Below, piece by piece: positions 26,098 to 35,829 of a stretch of DNA of 64,000 nucleotides. Position numbers and translations under genes: made by a program. The notes beneath the pieces are model-generated. The model was not told the DNA's origin. It did not search any database and saw nothing but the letters and a program-made list of their open reading frames with translations. Positions within the stretch are counted from its first letter, which is position 1; every line of letters begins with the position of its first letter. Source of the stretch: Amphibacillus jilinensis Y1 (GTDB taxonomy: Bacteria > Bacillota > Bacilli > Bacillales > Amphibacillaceae); NCBI RefSeq assembly GCF_000306965.1, contig NZ_JH976434.1, forward strand, positions 634,233-698,232. The letters run 5' to 3'.

Positions 26098-26784
26098 TCA
26101 AATACCACTTAATTTAATTGCCTCTTTTGCTAATAAGGTTAAGGGGTCAATAATTAGAGAAGTTGTTATAACCTTATTAGTTAATAAGCTTAATTCAGTA
26201 CAACCAGTTATAACCGCTCTTACATTGTCTTTTTTAAATTGATCAACTAATTCAGCAAAATATAAATAATCACCATCAGCGACATTTTCAGATTTAATCT
26301 TGTATATTAACTTCATTATACTAGCCTGTAATGGTTCGTCTGGAATAACCAAGTTATTATCTATCCCTTTTTTGAATACACTTGATTTAATCGAACCTGA
26401 GGTTGCCATCAATCCAATCTTATCACTTATTTGGGCATCATTAATAATATATTTGTTTACCAAATCTATCGCATTAACAATTTTTGCTTCACAACCCGCT
26501 TGCAATTCATTTATAAAGCTGTGGGCAGTCATACATGGAATTAAAATGTAATCAGCCCCCGCCGTTTGCAAAGTATCAATATTTTTTTTTAACTGAGGAA
26601 TTGGGCTCACCCCATTATTCAAAAGAAAATCAGTTCGATCTGGAATTTGAGGATCATTTATAATAATAACTTTGGCATGGTCCTGATCTTTTTGAACATC
26701 TGCCATGGTTACAATTCTATTAAATAATTCTACAGTAGCTGCCGGTCCCATACCACCTAATATACCTATGGTTTTTTTGCTCAT
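26098..26784 (-). CDS. Aspartate/glutamate racemase family protein
   Basis: Members interconvert L- and D-aspartate or glutamate with two catalytic cysteines and no cofactor. The N-terminus GILGGMGPAATVELF, the first Cys in LIPCMTAHSF (residue ~83) and the second in ITGCTELSLL (~192) are present. Most relatives have CNTAH; here Asn is replaced by Met, a notable change beside the first catalytic Cys. The 228-aa length is normal. The ATG at 26784 follows AAGGGG. It is the last gene of the TagGH/glycosyltransferase operon, 41 bp after the ATP-grasp fusion gene. A role in supplying a D-amino acid for the polymer is inferred from position. Confidence 0.88.
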   Translation of the reverse strand: MSKKTIGILGGMGPAATVELFNRIVTMADVQKDQDHAKVIIINDPQIPDRTDFLLNNGVSPIPQLKKNIDTLQTAGADYILIPCMTAHSFINELQAGCEAKIVNAIDLVNKYIINDAQISDKIGLMATSGSIKSSVFKKGIDNNLVIPDEPLQASIMKLIYKIKSENVADGDYLYFAELVDQFKKDNVRAVITGCTELSLLTNKVITTSLIIDPLTLLAKEAIKLSGI

Positions 26785-26825
26785 TACTTATTTCCCCTTC
26801 TTCACTCAGTATTTGTATATTTATA

Positions 26826-29183
26826 CTAGAGTGACCTTACATACTCCTTGAAATTGTCAAAACGCTTTCCATTTAGGATATCATTCATTAATCTTTCTTC
26901 AGCTTCCAAATAACTAATACCCAATTGGTTATCGACCTTTTCATTAAACTTAGAAAAGGTTCCTGGTCTTGGCGTAAACTCCCCAAAAACCATACCCTCT
27001 TTAGTCTTTAAAAAGTCAATTCTCATAAATGGAGTAGGTATTTCCTTGCTAATTAATTCAACCTGTTGAATTAATTCTTCTGGAACGCCATTTCCTTCAA
27101 AAAAAGTTTTTTCAAAAACACCAGTTTTCACAATTTCCCCCGCTCTGTTCCACCAACAATGGCTTTTCGAAGGGAAACGACTGATTTCTGTAATTAGTTC
27201 AACTTTTCCATAAAAACAAAGGAATTTATAATCTCTTGCGGGAGTTAAACGATCATCTTCAAAAATAAGCTCTTCAATAATCCATTCATCTTTAAAAACT
27301 CTACCTTGTTTTATATCATCCTCCATGTTAGCTAACATCTCTGACCAGTTCGATATCTCTGCCGACTTATGCACGTCCAGTATTTTATTATCTGATATCA
27401 CAAGGTAAACACCTCTAGAAGCTGCTCCTTGTGTTGGTTTTATAGCAATATTAGTTTTTTTAGGTATTTGTTTAAATGTATAGATATTATTATCCGTCCA
27501 AGGGCGCTTAACGTTTAGCAGATCTATAAAGTTATATGCATATTTTTTGTCATTTAATTTCCATTCTGGAAGGTCAATCATCAGTTCTCGTTTTACTGAC
27601 CTTAAATTCATAGATACTCTAAACGAAGCCAATCTTTTTAGTGAAACACCCTGATTTTCAGCTTCTTTGAGAACAAACTCTTGCTGATCTTTAATGTTAG
27701 TGTATTGTAAAATATGCTCAAATAACCTTGTTTTTTCACGACTGGAATGACTTTTTAATTTTCTAGCTACATGGAAATAAAGTGAATTTAGATTTTTCTT
27801 TTCTTTTACATAGCGATCATTTTGCTCTTCCAAATATCCCAATAATTCCCCTTTTTCCAAATAAATATCTGCATCAGACTTAAGCTGCTTTACATGCTCA
27901 ACTTTGTCACTAAGGGCGTCTTTAGGAGAAGTTCCCACAATCTTATTTTCATCTTTTTGCTGGTTTTTAACACCCTTATTGGTATTTTTCACTATGTTTC
28001 TCAAAGGTTTAGTTATTCGCCAAGAATGACTTGACTCTAATTCAAACAGTTTCTTCTCTACTTGTTTCTTTTCATTTGTTAGCCTTTTGTTTCGTTTATT
28101 TTCTTTTCCTACTTCAATAATTAAATGATTAATCTCTTGTATAATTTTTTCTTTTTTTTGTTGTTCTTTTTGTAGTTTTCCTCTTAGGTCATTACCCTCT
28201 TCATTTTCACTCCAAGTTAAGTGGTCACCTATATTCGTTTCTTGGTTCTCAAGTTGCTTAATTCGATTTTTCATATTCTTAATTACTTCTCTTTGATGCC
28301 TGATTTCATTTTTTAATTCTTCTTCTTTAATAGCTTGCTTATAAATATCATTTTCAATCTCAATGTTAATATCAAATTCATCGCTGATTGCAATCGGACT
28401 AACAATAGATTTTCTTTTTGTTTTTCTAAGCTGCTCTTCACTAATAGTATCACTTTTTGCATGTATTGTTCTAAGATATAAACTTTTCTTTGAATCCACA
28501 ATAGTTGGGAAAATTTGGTCGACATTTGTATGGGGACCAGCACCATATATACTTAATATAGATTTAGCAAAAGGGTTTTTCATATTTGGATCGTATGTAT
28601 TAATATATGAAAGACCTAATGCAATTTTAGGTGAATAGTTACTGTGAATAGATTCAAAAGTATTACGCTCTTCATTAAAAATACCAGTATAACCTTTAGC
28701 AAAAGAAAGACAAAAGCCATTGTATGCTGTTGATAAATATGGGCTAACTTCACTTATGAAATTTCTACTTAATGCATCGTCATCATCTAGCCTCGTTGTT
28801 AAATAACATAGAGCATCACCATGGTGACTAACCTCTTTTTCTACCACATCTTCGATTGTTTTAATCATAGTATTTTCACTATTGGTAACTACTATTTTTG
28901 CCCAATTATAAGGAGAAATAATTTCCTTTAATTGTTGCATGTGTTTTTCTGGCAATTCTTGAGAAGTAATTATTAACAAACTAAAATCAATATCTTCATT
29001 TTTTTCCATACTAGCTACTGATGGTAATGTTATTGACTTAAATAAATGTTCCCGTTGCTCTAATCTTTTACTATCAAACAAACTTTTCTTATAATTGTCA
29101 TAGGAAACTCTTCCGATTTTCCAATCTGCTCCATCAATTGTTAACATACTATAACGAACAATTATATAAACGTGCTTTTTCAT
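26826..29183 (-). CDS. Fusion: rhamnosyltransferase-like domain, coiled coil and TupA-like ATP-grasp
   Basis: The N-terminal 270 residues look like the putative rhamnosyltransferase family: YIIVRYS at the start, TLPSVASME and a TTRLDDDDALS Asp cluster. A long Lys/Glu/Gln coiled coil (about 275-385) and a helical linker follow. The last 270 residues are an ATP-grasp domain of the TupA type: AIKPTQGAASRGV, ARDYKFLCFYG, MRIDFL and FGEFTPRPG. ATP-grasp enzymes make amide bonds between a carboxylate and an amine; TupA is linked to teichuronopeptide of alkaliphilic Bacillus. The ATG at 29183 follows AAGGGGTG. A combined sugar-transfer and amino-acid-ligation role is inference. Confidence 0.75.
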   Translation of the reverse strand: MKKHVYIIVRYSMLTIDGADWKIGRVSYDNYKKSLFDSKRLEQREHLFKSITLPSVASMEKNEDIDFSLLIITSQELPEKHMQQLKEIISPYNWAKIVVTNSENTMIKTIEDVVEKEVSHHGDALCYLTTRLDDDDALSRNFISEVSPYLSTAYNGFCLSFAKGYTGIFNEERNTFESIHSNYSPKIALGLSYINTYDPNMKNPFAKSILSIYGAGPHTNVDQIFPTIVDSKKSLYLRTIHAKSDTISEEQLRKTKRKSIVSPIAISDEFDINIEIENDIYKQAIKEEELKNEIRHQREVIKNMKNRIKQLENQETNIGDHLTWSENEEGNDLRGKLQKEQQKKEKIIQEINHLIIEVGKENKRNKRLTNEKKQVEKKLFELESSHSWRITKPLRNIVKNTNKGVKNQQKDENKIVGTSPKDALSDKVEHVKQLKSDADIYLEKGELLGYLEEQNDRYVKEKKNLNSLYFHVARKLKSHSSREKTRLFEHILQYTNIKDQQEFVLKEAENQGVSLKRLASFRVSMNLRSVKRELMIDLPEWKLNDKKYAYNFIDLLNVKRPWTDNNIYTFKQIPKKTNIAIKPTQGAASRGVYLVISDNKILDVHKSAEISNWSEMLANMEDDIKQGRVFKDEWIIEELIFEDDRLTPARDYKFLCFYGKVELITEISRFPSKSHCWWNRAGEIVKTGVFEKTFFEGNGVPEELIQQVELISKEIPTPFMRIDFLKTKEGMVFGEFTPRPGTFSKFNEKVDNQLGISYLEAEERLMNDILNGKRFDNFKEYVRSL

Positions 29184-29217
29184 ATTCTTCACCCCTTAAT
29201 TAAGCAGTAGATTGGTT

Positions 29218-31359
29218 TCAAACTTCATTTAAAGTATCAATATCTGTCACTTCAATCATTAAGCCTTCAAAGATATCCTTATATTCCTCTACCTCTTTCA
29301 TGTGCCACGTGCCATAATCATTGAAGCTACTATAAACATTCGCTAACATGGCTTTTAATTGTTCTCTGCCTTTTGTCCTCTTATTTAAAGAGTTATTAGA
29401 ATCAATCACTTTGATTACATTCGTCTCAATTTGCGGCGTGAATTTTTGCTTATATTCAAATACTGTCGGATCTAATATAATTAACGAATTACACTTTATA
29501 TTTTCACCATATACAAGCATTTGCACTTTATCTCCATCAATATAACTTCTTAGTTCTGAATTAATTTTGTCTTGATTAGATAGATTGTATTGGTACATCT
29601 GTACAAGACCCACTCGTAAATCTTTATCAGCGTTATCTAAATAATGAGAAATCAACTTACTACTATAATCTAAAGAAAATCTGAAATCCTGAATTATAAT
29701 GACATCAAAGTAACGCTTCCCTTTATTATCTTTATCTTCTCGTGTAGGCCACATTGGTTCAGGAACAGGAAATAGTCTATTTTTCATCGGAAAAGGATAA
29801 TAAAGACTATCAGCGGAATTATGGTAATAGCCTTGTGATTCAACATACTCTCTTCTTGCTCCCATAAAATAGCCATGATATCCAAAGGCTGAATTCCCAG
29901 TTAAAGAAGTGCTAGACTGGCGCTGAAAAGATAGTGGACCAGTTTTCAAATTCACTACAACACCTCTACCGAAATACTTATTTATTCTACGCAAATACTC
30001 AGCGTCAGCACCAAACCTGACACAATCAAGATAACCAACAGCACTTAGTAGATGGTCTCTTCTAAACATAAAAGAAGACATATTTGTAAACATCAAACGA
30101 TAATTACCTCTTCTATAAAATTTCAATTCGTTTGTTGCTCGTACTTGTTGTGATGTATTCCCTATAATGGTAGGATTATTTATTAAATGTTTAGCTTGTA
30201 TTTCTAGCTTTTGTGGGTGTGACCAATCATCTGAATCGTTTGTTGTCACAAACTCCCCTTTTGCTATCTTTAATGCCATATTTCTTGCTACGTATGGTCC
30301 TCCATTGTTTGCTGTTTTCAGCAATTTTATCCTTGAGTCTTTTTGTTGATATTGCTCAACAATAGTGGTGGTATTATCTTCACTGCAATCATCCACCACA
30401 ATAAGCTCTATATTTTTCCATGTTTGTTGTAACATAGCATCTAGAGCTGTCTTAACATAGGTTTCAGCATTATATACAGGCATTACCACCGAAATTAATG
30501 GCACATTTGGTCCAGGCTCAATGTATTTCAATGTATTCTTTTTAACGTAGATACGATCATAGTTTGCCTTATCTTCATCAGTTGAAAATTCAATGTTTTT
30601 TAAATTATGCATCGTTAAAACTTCATTTATCCTTCTAATTCTATTCGACATCTTTTCTTCAATGTTGGCAACCGTAAATAATGCATCAGAAAATGCACTA
30701 CTATCTGATTTTGAAACCCTTTCTAGTGGTTTTAAAGCCATAGACTTTTCACCTAGAATAATATAAGCCTCTATTTCTAAAACAGATAGTTGGGCAACCT
30801 TTAAATCGTTAGTCTCACCCTCTAATGCAATCGGCAACAATTCAAGCGCTTTTTTAGCTCCTTCTACTGTTCTTAGATTGGAGTACCACAACACAAGTTC
30901 TCTTGCTGCTAATCTTTTATGAGATTGACTTTCTCCATTTTGAACAATATCTTGTAAATCTTGGTTTGCTTTTTCTTCAAAACCAAAATTCAACATATTC
31001 CTTTTTACTAGAGCTATATCTTTTTCAGCTTTACCGTTATTATCATTTATCTTACTTTTGGGCACAACACGATTACTGTTACTGGTTTTATTTACTATAG
31101 AGCTTTTCCCTTTAAATTTTCGTGCCAAAGCAGTTAGCTTCCAAGATCTACTCTTTTTAATACCTTTATATTTTTTTTCAATTTTTTTCTTCGAAAGTAC
31201 TAGGTTATTATTCGTTTTTTTTATAGAATCCAGTTCTTTTCTTAGTTCTTTTAGCTGCTCCTCGTATCTTATTACCTTACTTTTTTCATCAGCTAATTCT
31301 TTAGGTAAATCATCAGTGTTGAAAGTAAGCCAACTGTCATTATCGTGATTAAGTGTCAT
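29218..31359 (-). CDS. Glycosyltransferase family 2 with N-terminal coiled coil
   Basis: A coiled coil (about residues 20-75) and a helical region lead to a GT-A domain: ISVVMPVYNAETYV, VVDDCSEDN and TNDSDDW. The module shared with the protein at 16888-19416 follows (NTSQQVRA, FGADAEYLRRI, LTGNSAFGYHG, VPEPMWPTRE). Unlike that protein it ends without the GT4 half, at 713 aa, although the junction region (FDVIIIQDFRF) remains. It may have lost the second domain, or the other protein may have gained it. The ATG at 31359 follows GGGAGG. It is in the operon between the TagH-like gene and the ATP-grasp fusion. Confidence 0.85.
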   Translation of the reverse strand: MTLNHDNDSWLTFNTDDLPKELADEKSKVIRYEEQLKELRKELDSIKKTNNNLVLSKKKIEKKYKGIKKSRSWKLTALARKFKGKSSIVNKTSNSNRVVPKSKINDNNGKAEKDIALVKRNMLNFGFEEKANQDLQDIVQNGESQSHKRLAARELVLWYSNLRTVEGAKKALELLPIALEGETNDLKVAQLSVLEIEAYIILGEKSMALKPLERVSKSDSSAFSDALFTVANIEEKMSNRIRRINEVLTMHNLKNIEFSTDEDKANYDRIYVKKNTLKYIEPGPNVPLISVVMPVYNAETYVKTALDAMLQQTWKNIELIVVDDCSEDNTTTIVEQYQQKDSRIKLLKTANNGGPYVARNMALKIAKGEFVTTNDSDDWSHPQKLEIQAKHLINNPTIIGNTSQQVRATNELKFYRRGNYRLMFTNMSSFMFRRDHLLSAVGYLDCVRFGADAEYLRRINKYFGRGVVVNLKTGPLSFQRQSSTSLTGNSAFGYHGYFMGARREYVESQGYYHNSADSLYYPFPMKNRLFPVPEPMWPTREDKDNKGKRYFDVIIIQDFRFSLDYSSKLISHYLDNADKDLRVGLVQMYQYNLSNQDKINSELRSYIDGDKVQMLVYGENIKCNSLIILDPTVFEYKQKFTPQIETNVIKVIDSNNSLNKRTKGREQLKAMLANVYSSFNDYGTWHMKEVEEYKDIFEGLMIEVTDIDTLNEV

Positions 31360-31485
31360 CTATAATTTCCTCCCTCTCACTTAAATTCTTATAACTGAGA
31401 AATTATGTGAGCTAATGTGTATTGGGTATGTTTTCATTTTTAAGCATTCACACAAGTAAATTATGCTAAAGTTGCCCTTAAATAG

Positions 31486-33033
31486 TTATTTTATAAGGAT
31501 ACCTTTTTTATTTGTTCTTTTTGCTTTAACATCTTCTCGATATCGACGTACACCTTCTTTGGAATCACCATCAAATTTAATGTGTCCATTTTCCATCCAT
31601 ATTACTCTAGTACAAATCTTTTCAACCATTGACATACTATGTGAAACCAATACTACAGCTTTAGCATCTTCAATCATATTTTGAATACGTTCACTTGCTT
31701 TTTCTTTAAATGCCATATCACCTGTAGACAATGCTTCATCTATTATAAAAATATCAGGTTTTAATGTTGCTGCAATACTAAAACCCAAACGTGCCTTCAT
31801 ACCGCTTGAATATTCTTTTATAGGCTTATCAATAACTTTATTTAGCTCAGCAAATGAAACAATAGCTTGATAATTTTCAAACATGCGTTTCTTTGGGATA
31901 CCCATTAACATGCCGTTAAGTAAGATATTATCTTTACCTGATAACTGCTTATTAAATCCTGTGCCATAGTTTAAAAGTGCTGTAGTGTCTCCATCAACTT
32001 TAATATTTCCTTCATCTGGAGCAAGTATTTTTGTCATAACTTTACAAAGTGTACTTTTACCTGCACCATTATGTCCTATTAAACCGACAATTTCCCCTTC
32101 GTTAATTGTAAAATTAATTTTATTTAGAGCCCAATACTCATCTTTGTTATGTTTATATAAGATACTTAAGTTATCAGCTTCAATAACTATGTTATTTTTT
32201 ATGTCAATGTTTGTCTTGGACAGATTCAATTTTCTTTTCTTAGATTGTTTTCTTTGGGGCAGGGAAGCTTCATATTGCTTCATAACATAACTTGGATCAC
32301 CAACTTCTCTGATCTCTCCCTTTTCAAGCCATATTAATCTGTCACAGTTCTTTACAGCGTACTTATGACTGTGGGTTACAATGATGACCATTTTAGCTTT
32401 AGATAATAATTCCCTAATTTTCACCGCTGCCTTATCACCAAAAGCTGCATCCCCGGTATTTAGTGCTTCATCTAAGATAAGAATTTCTGGTTCTAAATGT
32501 GATGCGACACTAAAACCTAACCTAGCTTTCATACCACTTGAATATGTTTTCATAGGGCGATTAAAGAATTCTTCCAATTCGGAAAACTCATGGATATCAT
32601 CAATGAACTGATCTATCTTTTCTTTAGAAATACCTAACATCATACCATTTAAATATACATTTTCTTTTCCAGTTAAATCTTTATTAAACCCCATCCCCAT
32701 TGAGAATAGTACAGAGACCTTACCATTAACTTTTAGGTCACCTTGATCCGGCGTTAAGATACCTGATAGCACCTTACATAAAGTTGTTTTACCGGAACCA
32801 TTTGAACCTACAATACCAAGAACCTCTCCTTTGTATCCAGTAAACGTTAACCCTTTTAATGGCCAAAATACTTTTTGATCACTTTTATTCTTTTTTTTAT
32901 TTTTCTTTGTTAAAAACTTAATAGCATGAGATTTATAATCATCTCTACTAAAGGTGGAACTATATGTCACCCCTAGGTTATTAGCCTCAATAACAACTTC
33001 CTGTTCCGTTGATGATTCAAAATTTGATGTCAT
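31486..33033 (-). CDS. tagH: Glycopolymer ABC exporter ATPase with two fused TagH-like domains
   Basis: TagH-type ATPases drive export of teichoic-acid-like polymers through TagG. Normal TagH has one ATPase domain that dimerises. This 515-aa protein has two complete ones in tandem: Walker A GSNGSGKTT and signature SSGMKARLGFS with LILDEAL (domain 1, residues ~70-225), then GHNGAGKST, SSGMKARLGFS and FIIDEAL (domain 2, ~325-480). Both appear catalytically intact. The typical extracytoplasmic TagH C-terminal domain is missing. The ATG at 33033 lies 16 bp after tagG, confirming the pair. Confidence 0.9.
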   Translation of the reverse strand: MTSNFESSTEQEVVIEANNLGVTYSSTFSRDDYKSHAIKFLTKKNKKKNKSDQKVFWPLKGLTFTGYKGEVLGIVGSNGSGKTTLCKVLSGILTPDQGDLKVNGKVSVLFSMGMGFNKDLTGKENVYLNGMMLGISKEKIDQFIDDIHEFSELEEFFNRPMKTYSSGMKARLGFSVASHLEPEILILDEALNTGDAAFGDKAAVKIRELLSKAKMVIIVTHSHKYAVKNCDRLIWLEKGEIREVGDPSYVMKQYEASLPQRKQSKKRKLNLSKTNIDIKNNIVIEADNLSILYKHNKDEYWALNKINFTINEGEIVGLIGHNGAGKSTLCKVMTKILAPDEGNIKVDGDTTALLNYGTGFNKQLSGKDNILLNGMLMGIPKKRMFENYQAIVSFAELNKVIDKPIKEYSSGMKARLGFSIAATLKPDIFIIDEALSTGDMAFKEKASERIQNMIEDAKAVVLVSHSMSMVEKICTRVIWMENGHIKFDGDSKEGVRRYREDVKAKRTNKKGILIK

Positions 33034-33049
33034 AAATAAAATCCCTCAT

Positions 33050-33826
33050 TTATAAAGCTTTAATTATTTTGTGTTCATTTTTACTATAGTGGTATATTAA
33101 ATACAAAATCGCCAGTGTAGACATAACCGCAACAATAAAAAGACCACCTATATCTGGCATTCGATGATACATTAAAATGTCCCTGTATGCATTCATTACA
33201 ATCGCCACAGGATTTATTGCAACAATCCAATCAAAACGTTCTGGCAATCTGCTTCCTTCCCAAATAATAGGGGAAGAATAGAAAAACAACCTAACTATAT
33301 GTTTCATTACATTATCAATATCGCGAACAAAAACAGTAATATAAGCTACCAAAAAGCTTACCGCTATTAAAAAGAGTAATTGTACTAATATAATGTAAGG
33401 CAGAAAAACAATATGCCAAGTTGGCACCACTCTAAATGCAAATAAGAAAATTGCAATAACAATTAAACCAAATAAAAAGTTAAACAGTTGTGTAACTGAA
33501 AAAGCTAGTGGGAAAATTGACTTAGGCATGTAAACTTGACTTATAATACCTGAATATTTAGTAATGGCTTTAGATGAAGAATTAATCGTTGAACTTATCC
33601 AACGCCAAACCACTAAACCTATGACTAAATAAACCGGAAAATCAGGGCCCCCTCTTCCTACTATTACTACCATTAAAAAGTAATAAATAAAGACGTTTAA
33701 TAGTGGATCTAACAACCACCAAAAGTAACCTAAATAACTATTTCTATTTTGCGCCTTTAATCCTGAAGAAACGAGATAAAATAATAAATCTTTTCTCTTA
33801 ATTATTTCCTGTATATATGCTTTCAT
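33050..33826 (-). CDS. tagG: Glycopolymer ABC exporter permease, TagG-like
   Basis: This is an ABC-2 type membrane subunit of 258 aa with six predicted helices. The first block (LKAQNRNSYLGYFWWLLDPL) is typical of TagG/Wzm polysaccharide exporters, and the amphipathic YFRDI-like segment appears as VFVRDIDNVM near residue 170. It exports the undecaprenyl-linked polymer made by the surrounding glycosyltransferases, powered by the tandem ATPase downstream. The ATG at 33826 follows GAGGTG. Confidence 0.93.
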   Translation of the reverse strand: MKAYIQEIIKRKDLLFYLVSSGLKAQNRNSYLGYFWWLLDPLLNVFIYYFLMVVIVGRGGPDFPVYLVIGLVVWRWISSTINSSSKAITKYSGIISQVYMPKSIFPLAFSVTQLFNFLFGLIVIAIFLFAFRVVPTWHIVFLPYIILVQLLFLIAVSFLVAYITVFVRDIDNVMKHIVRLFFYSSPIIWEGSRLPERFDWIVAINPVAIVMNAYRDILMYHRMPDIGGLFIVAVMSTLAILYLIYHYSKNEHKIIKAL

Positions 33827-33883
33827 TCACTTTGCACCTCATTAATTATTTCTATGGTATTGCATTAATTATTTATTGCTTTT

Positions 33884-34657
33884 CTAATAACTGAAGTATT
33901 CTTTTGTTTTTAGAAAAGCATAATGGATAAAGTACCAAATCGCAACAGGTAAGCTTAGCTTTTCAACTTCCCGATAGACTCGCCAATTTTGTTTGGCCAT
34001 TTTTATTTTATTGCTTGATAAAGAACCTACTCTTACAGAATAATTAGCTAGAACCTCGTTAATACCATGAGCCTCAAACCCTCTTCTTGTTAATTCTAGC
34101 CAAAGTGCATAATCTTGTCGAGCCCTAATATCAAACATTTGAACAGGCCCTGTTTTTTCAACGTCGATCATAACCGTTAGGCAACCAATGACATTTTGTT
34201 TTAATAGTTGCTTATAGGTTACCTGACTAGGTACAGATACAGCCTTTATTTCTTTGCGCCCATCATCATGGAGCTGGACACGATTATAGGCAGTATAAGT
34301 AAATGCGACGTTCGACTGTTGCATGTATAAGACTTGCTGTTCCAATTTATTTACTAACCATTGGTCATCACTATCTAAAAAGGCAATATATCGTCCCTCA
34401 GCTGCTTTCAGTGCAACATTTCGTGCACGTGCTGGACCTTGATTGGTATTAAGTTCTATTAATCGAATCCGTTGATCCTGCTCCATTAACTTGTTGATGA
34501 CGCGAACGGTATCATCGGTTGACTGATCATCAACGATAACCATTTCCCAATTTTGATAGGATTGCTGTTGGACAGATACTATTGTGTTCTCTATGAAACG
34601 TGCCGCATTATATGTTGGGGTAATAACAGAGACTTTCGGCTCATCTCGTGTATCCAT
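33884..34657 (-). CDS. Glycosyltransferase family 2
   Basis: GT-A enzyme of 257 aa: VSVITPTYNAARFIENTI at the N-terminus, IVDDQSTDDT, the DSDD metal site in IAFLDSDDQWL, and ARQDYALWLELTRRG, which is typical of teichuronic-acid and capsule transferases (TuaG-like). There is no clear transmembrane segment; the C-terminus has a hydrophobic amphipathic helix. The ATG at 34657 lies after AAGGTGG; the in-frame GTG four codons earlier overlaps the SD. It is located between tagG and a GT4 gene in the operon and probably adds one sugar of the exported polymer. Confidence 0.88.
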   Translation of the reverse strand: MDTRDEPKVSVITPTYNAARFIENTIVSVQQQSYQNWEMVIVDDQSTDDTVRVINKLMEQDQRIRLIELNTNQGPARARNVALKAAEGRYIAFLDSDDQWLVNKLEQQVLYMQQSNVAFTYTAYNRVQLHDDGRKEIKAVSVPSQVTYKQLLKQNVIGCLTVMIDVEKTGPVQMFDIRARQDYALWLELTRRGFEAHGINEVLANYSVRVGSLSSNKIKMAKQNWRVYREVEKLSLPVAIWYFIHYAFLKTKEYFSY

Positions 34658-34676
34658 AATTGTTTCCACCTTATTT

Positions 34677-35813
34677 TTACAATTTCAGTTGTTGATACCA
34701 GTTGATGAGTTTGTCCTCTTCAACTGCCCAATTGAGTTCTTCGACAATCGCGGTGCGACCATTGTAAGCCATTGCCTGTCTTTCTTGCTCATTATCTATT
34801 AAATAATTTATCGCACGTTGCCAATCTTCTGGATTGTTCGGATCAACCGTTAAGCCACATTTGTACTTCTCTATAAACGCCTGCCAGACCGGAAAATTAG
34901 AACATATAATTGGGATCCCTGCACTCATATACTCAAAGAATTTAGTCAATTCTTTTCTCATATAGTGTTCAGTAGGGGGAAAGATGGCTACACCAGCTAA
35001 CCACGTTCTAGAGATATAAGCTTGATCAATATCTTTTCGATCGACAAACTGATTAATCCCATTAAAAAATAAGTGCTCCTTATATTCGCCCGCTATTTGC
35101 TCCATTTTATTAGCTAGTCCTTGGTCACACTTACCTATAAAATGAATCATTGGGTGACTAGGTAAATTAGGGATGTTTGCATGTAAAAACGCCCCTCTTA
35201 CTTCGGTAACATTGCCTGTATAAATGAGGGCATGGTCTGGTTTGTGATCAATCTGGTCATGATTTAGCAATTGTTGATTAATCATCGGATAATTAAGGAC
35301 GGTTTGTCCCTTCGGATAGCGCTCTTGGTAGTATTTTTCCGCCAATATCAGGTTAAACTTTTTAATAAAAAACTTTTCTATTTTATTATAGAGTGCCCCA
35401 ACTAATTTTCTAATCGATGACCATAAATAATCTTTCTGCATAATACTTGTATAATAATCTTCATGTATGTCATATACGACATGATTGGTTTTATTTTTTA
35501 AAAGCCACCCCACCCAGATTAATTCGGGATCATGGAAATGGTAGTATGACGCCTTTTCAGCTTTGGCAAGCTTATACGTTTGCCAAGTCGATAAAAGCAT
35601 GCGGGTAAAACGATTATTTCTTTTCTTAGTAGCTATGACTTGAATACCCTCATCCGTTACCGTTTGTTGCCCGGTCACTTGATCCTCAAATGGCGCAACA
35701 AGTGTGACATTATATCCTGCTCTATGTAATGAGAGACATTCTTTATGGTAAACCCGTGTATCAAATGGGTGGTGAACGGTCGTTAAATGGACGACTTTTT
35801 CCTTGTTTGACAC
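34677..35813 (-). CDS. Glycosyltransferase family 4
   Basis: GT-B fold protein of 378 aa. The N-terminal domain has TTVHHPFDTRVYHKECLSL and YYHFHDPELIWVG, typical of wall-polymer GT4 enzymes; the C-terminal donor domain has TKFFEYMSAGIPIICSN, in which the EYMSAG motif replaces the more common EAMACG. The GTG at 35813 is chosen because it lies 9 nt after TAGGAG; a TTG three codons upstream touches the SD. It begins 16 bp after the preceding GT4 gene and belongs to the same operon. Confidence 0.87.
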   Translation of the reverse strand: MSNKEKVVHLTTVHHPFDTRVYHKECLSLHRAGYNVTLVAPFEDQVTGQQTVTDEGIQVIATKKRNNRFTRMLLSTWQTYKLAKAEKASYYHFHDPELIWVGWLLKNKTNHVVYDIHEDYYTSIMQKDYLWSSIRKLVGALYNKIEKFFIKKFNLILAEKYYQERYPKGQTVLNYPMINQQLLNHDQIDHKPDHALIYTGNVTEVRGAFLHANIPNLPSHPMIHFIGKCDQGLANKMEQIAGEYKEHLFFNGINQFVDRKDIDQAYISRTWLAGVAIFPPTEHYMRKELTKFFEYMSAGIPIICSNFPVWQAFIEKYKCGLTVDPNNPEDWQRAINYLIDNEQERQAMAYNGRTAIVEELNWAVEEDKLINWYQQLKL

Positions 35814-35829
35814 CTTAAACAACTCCTAA

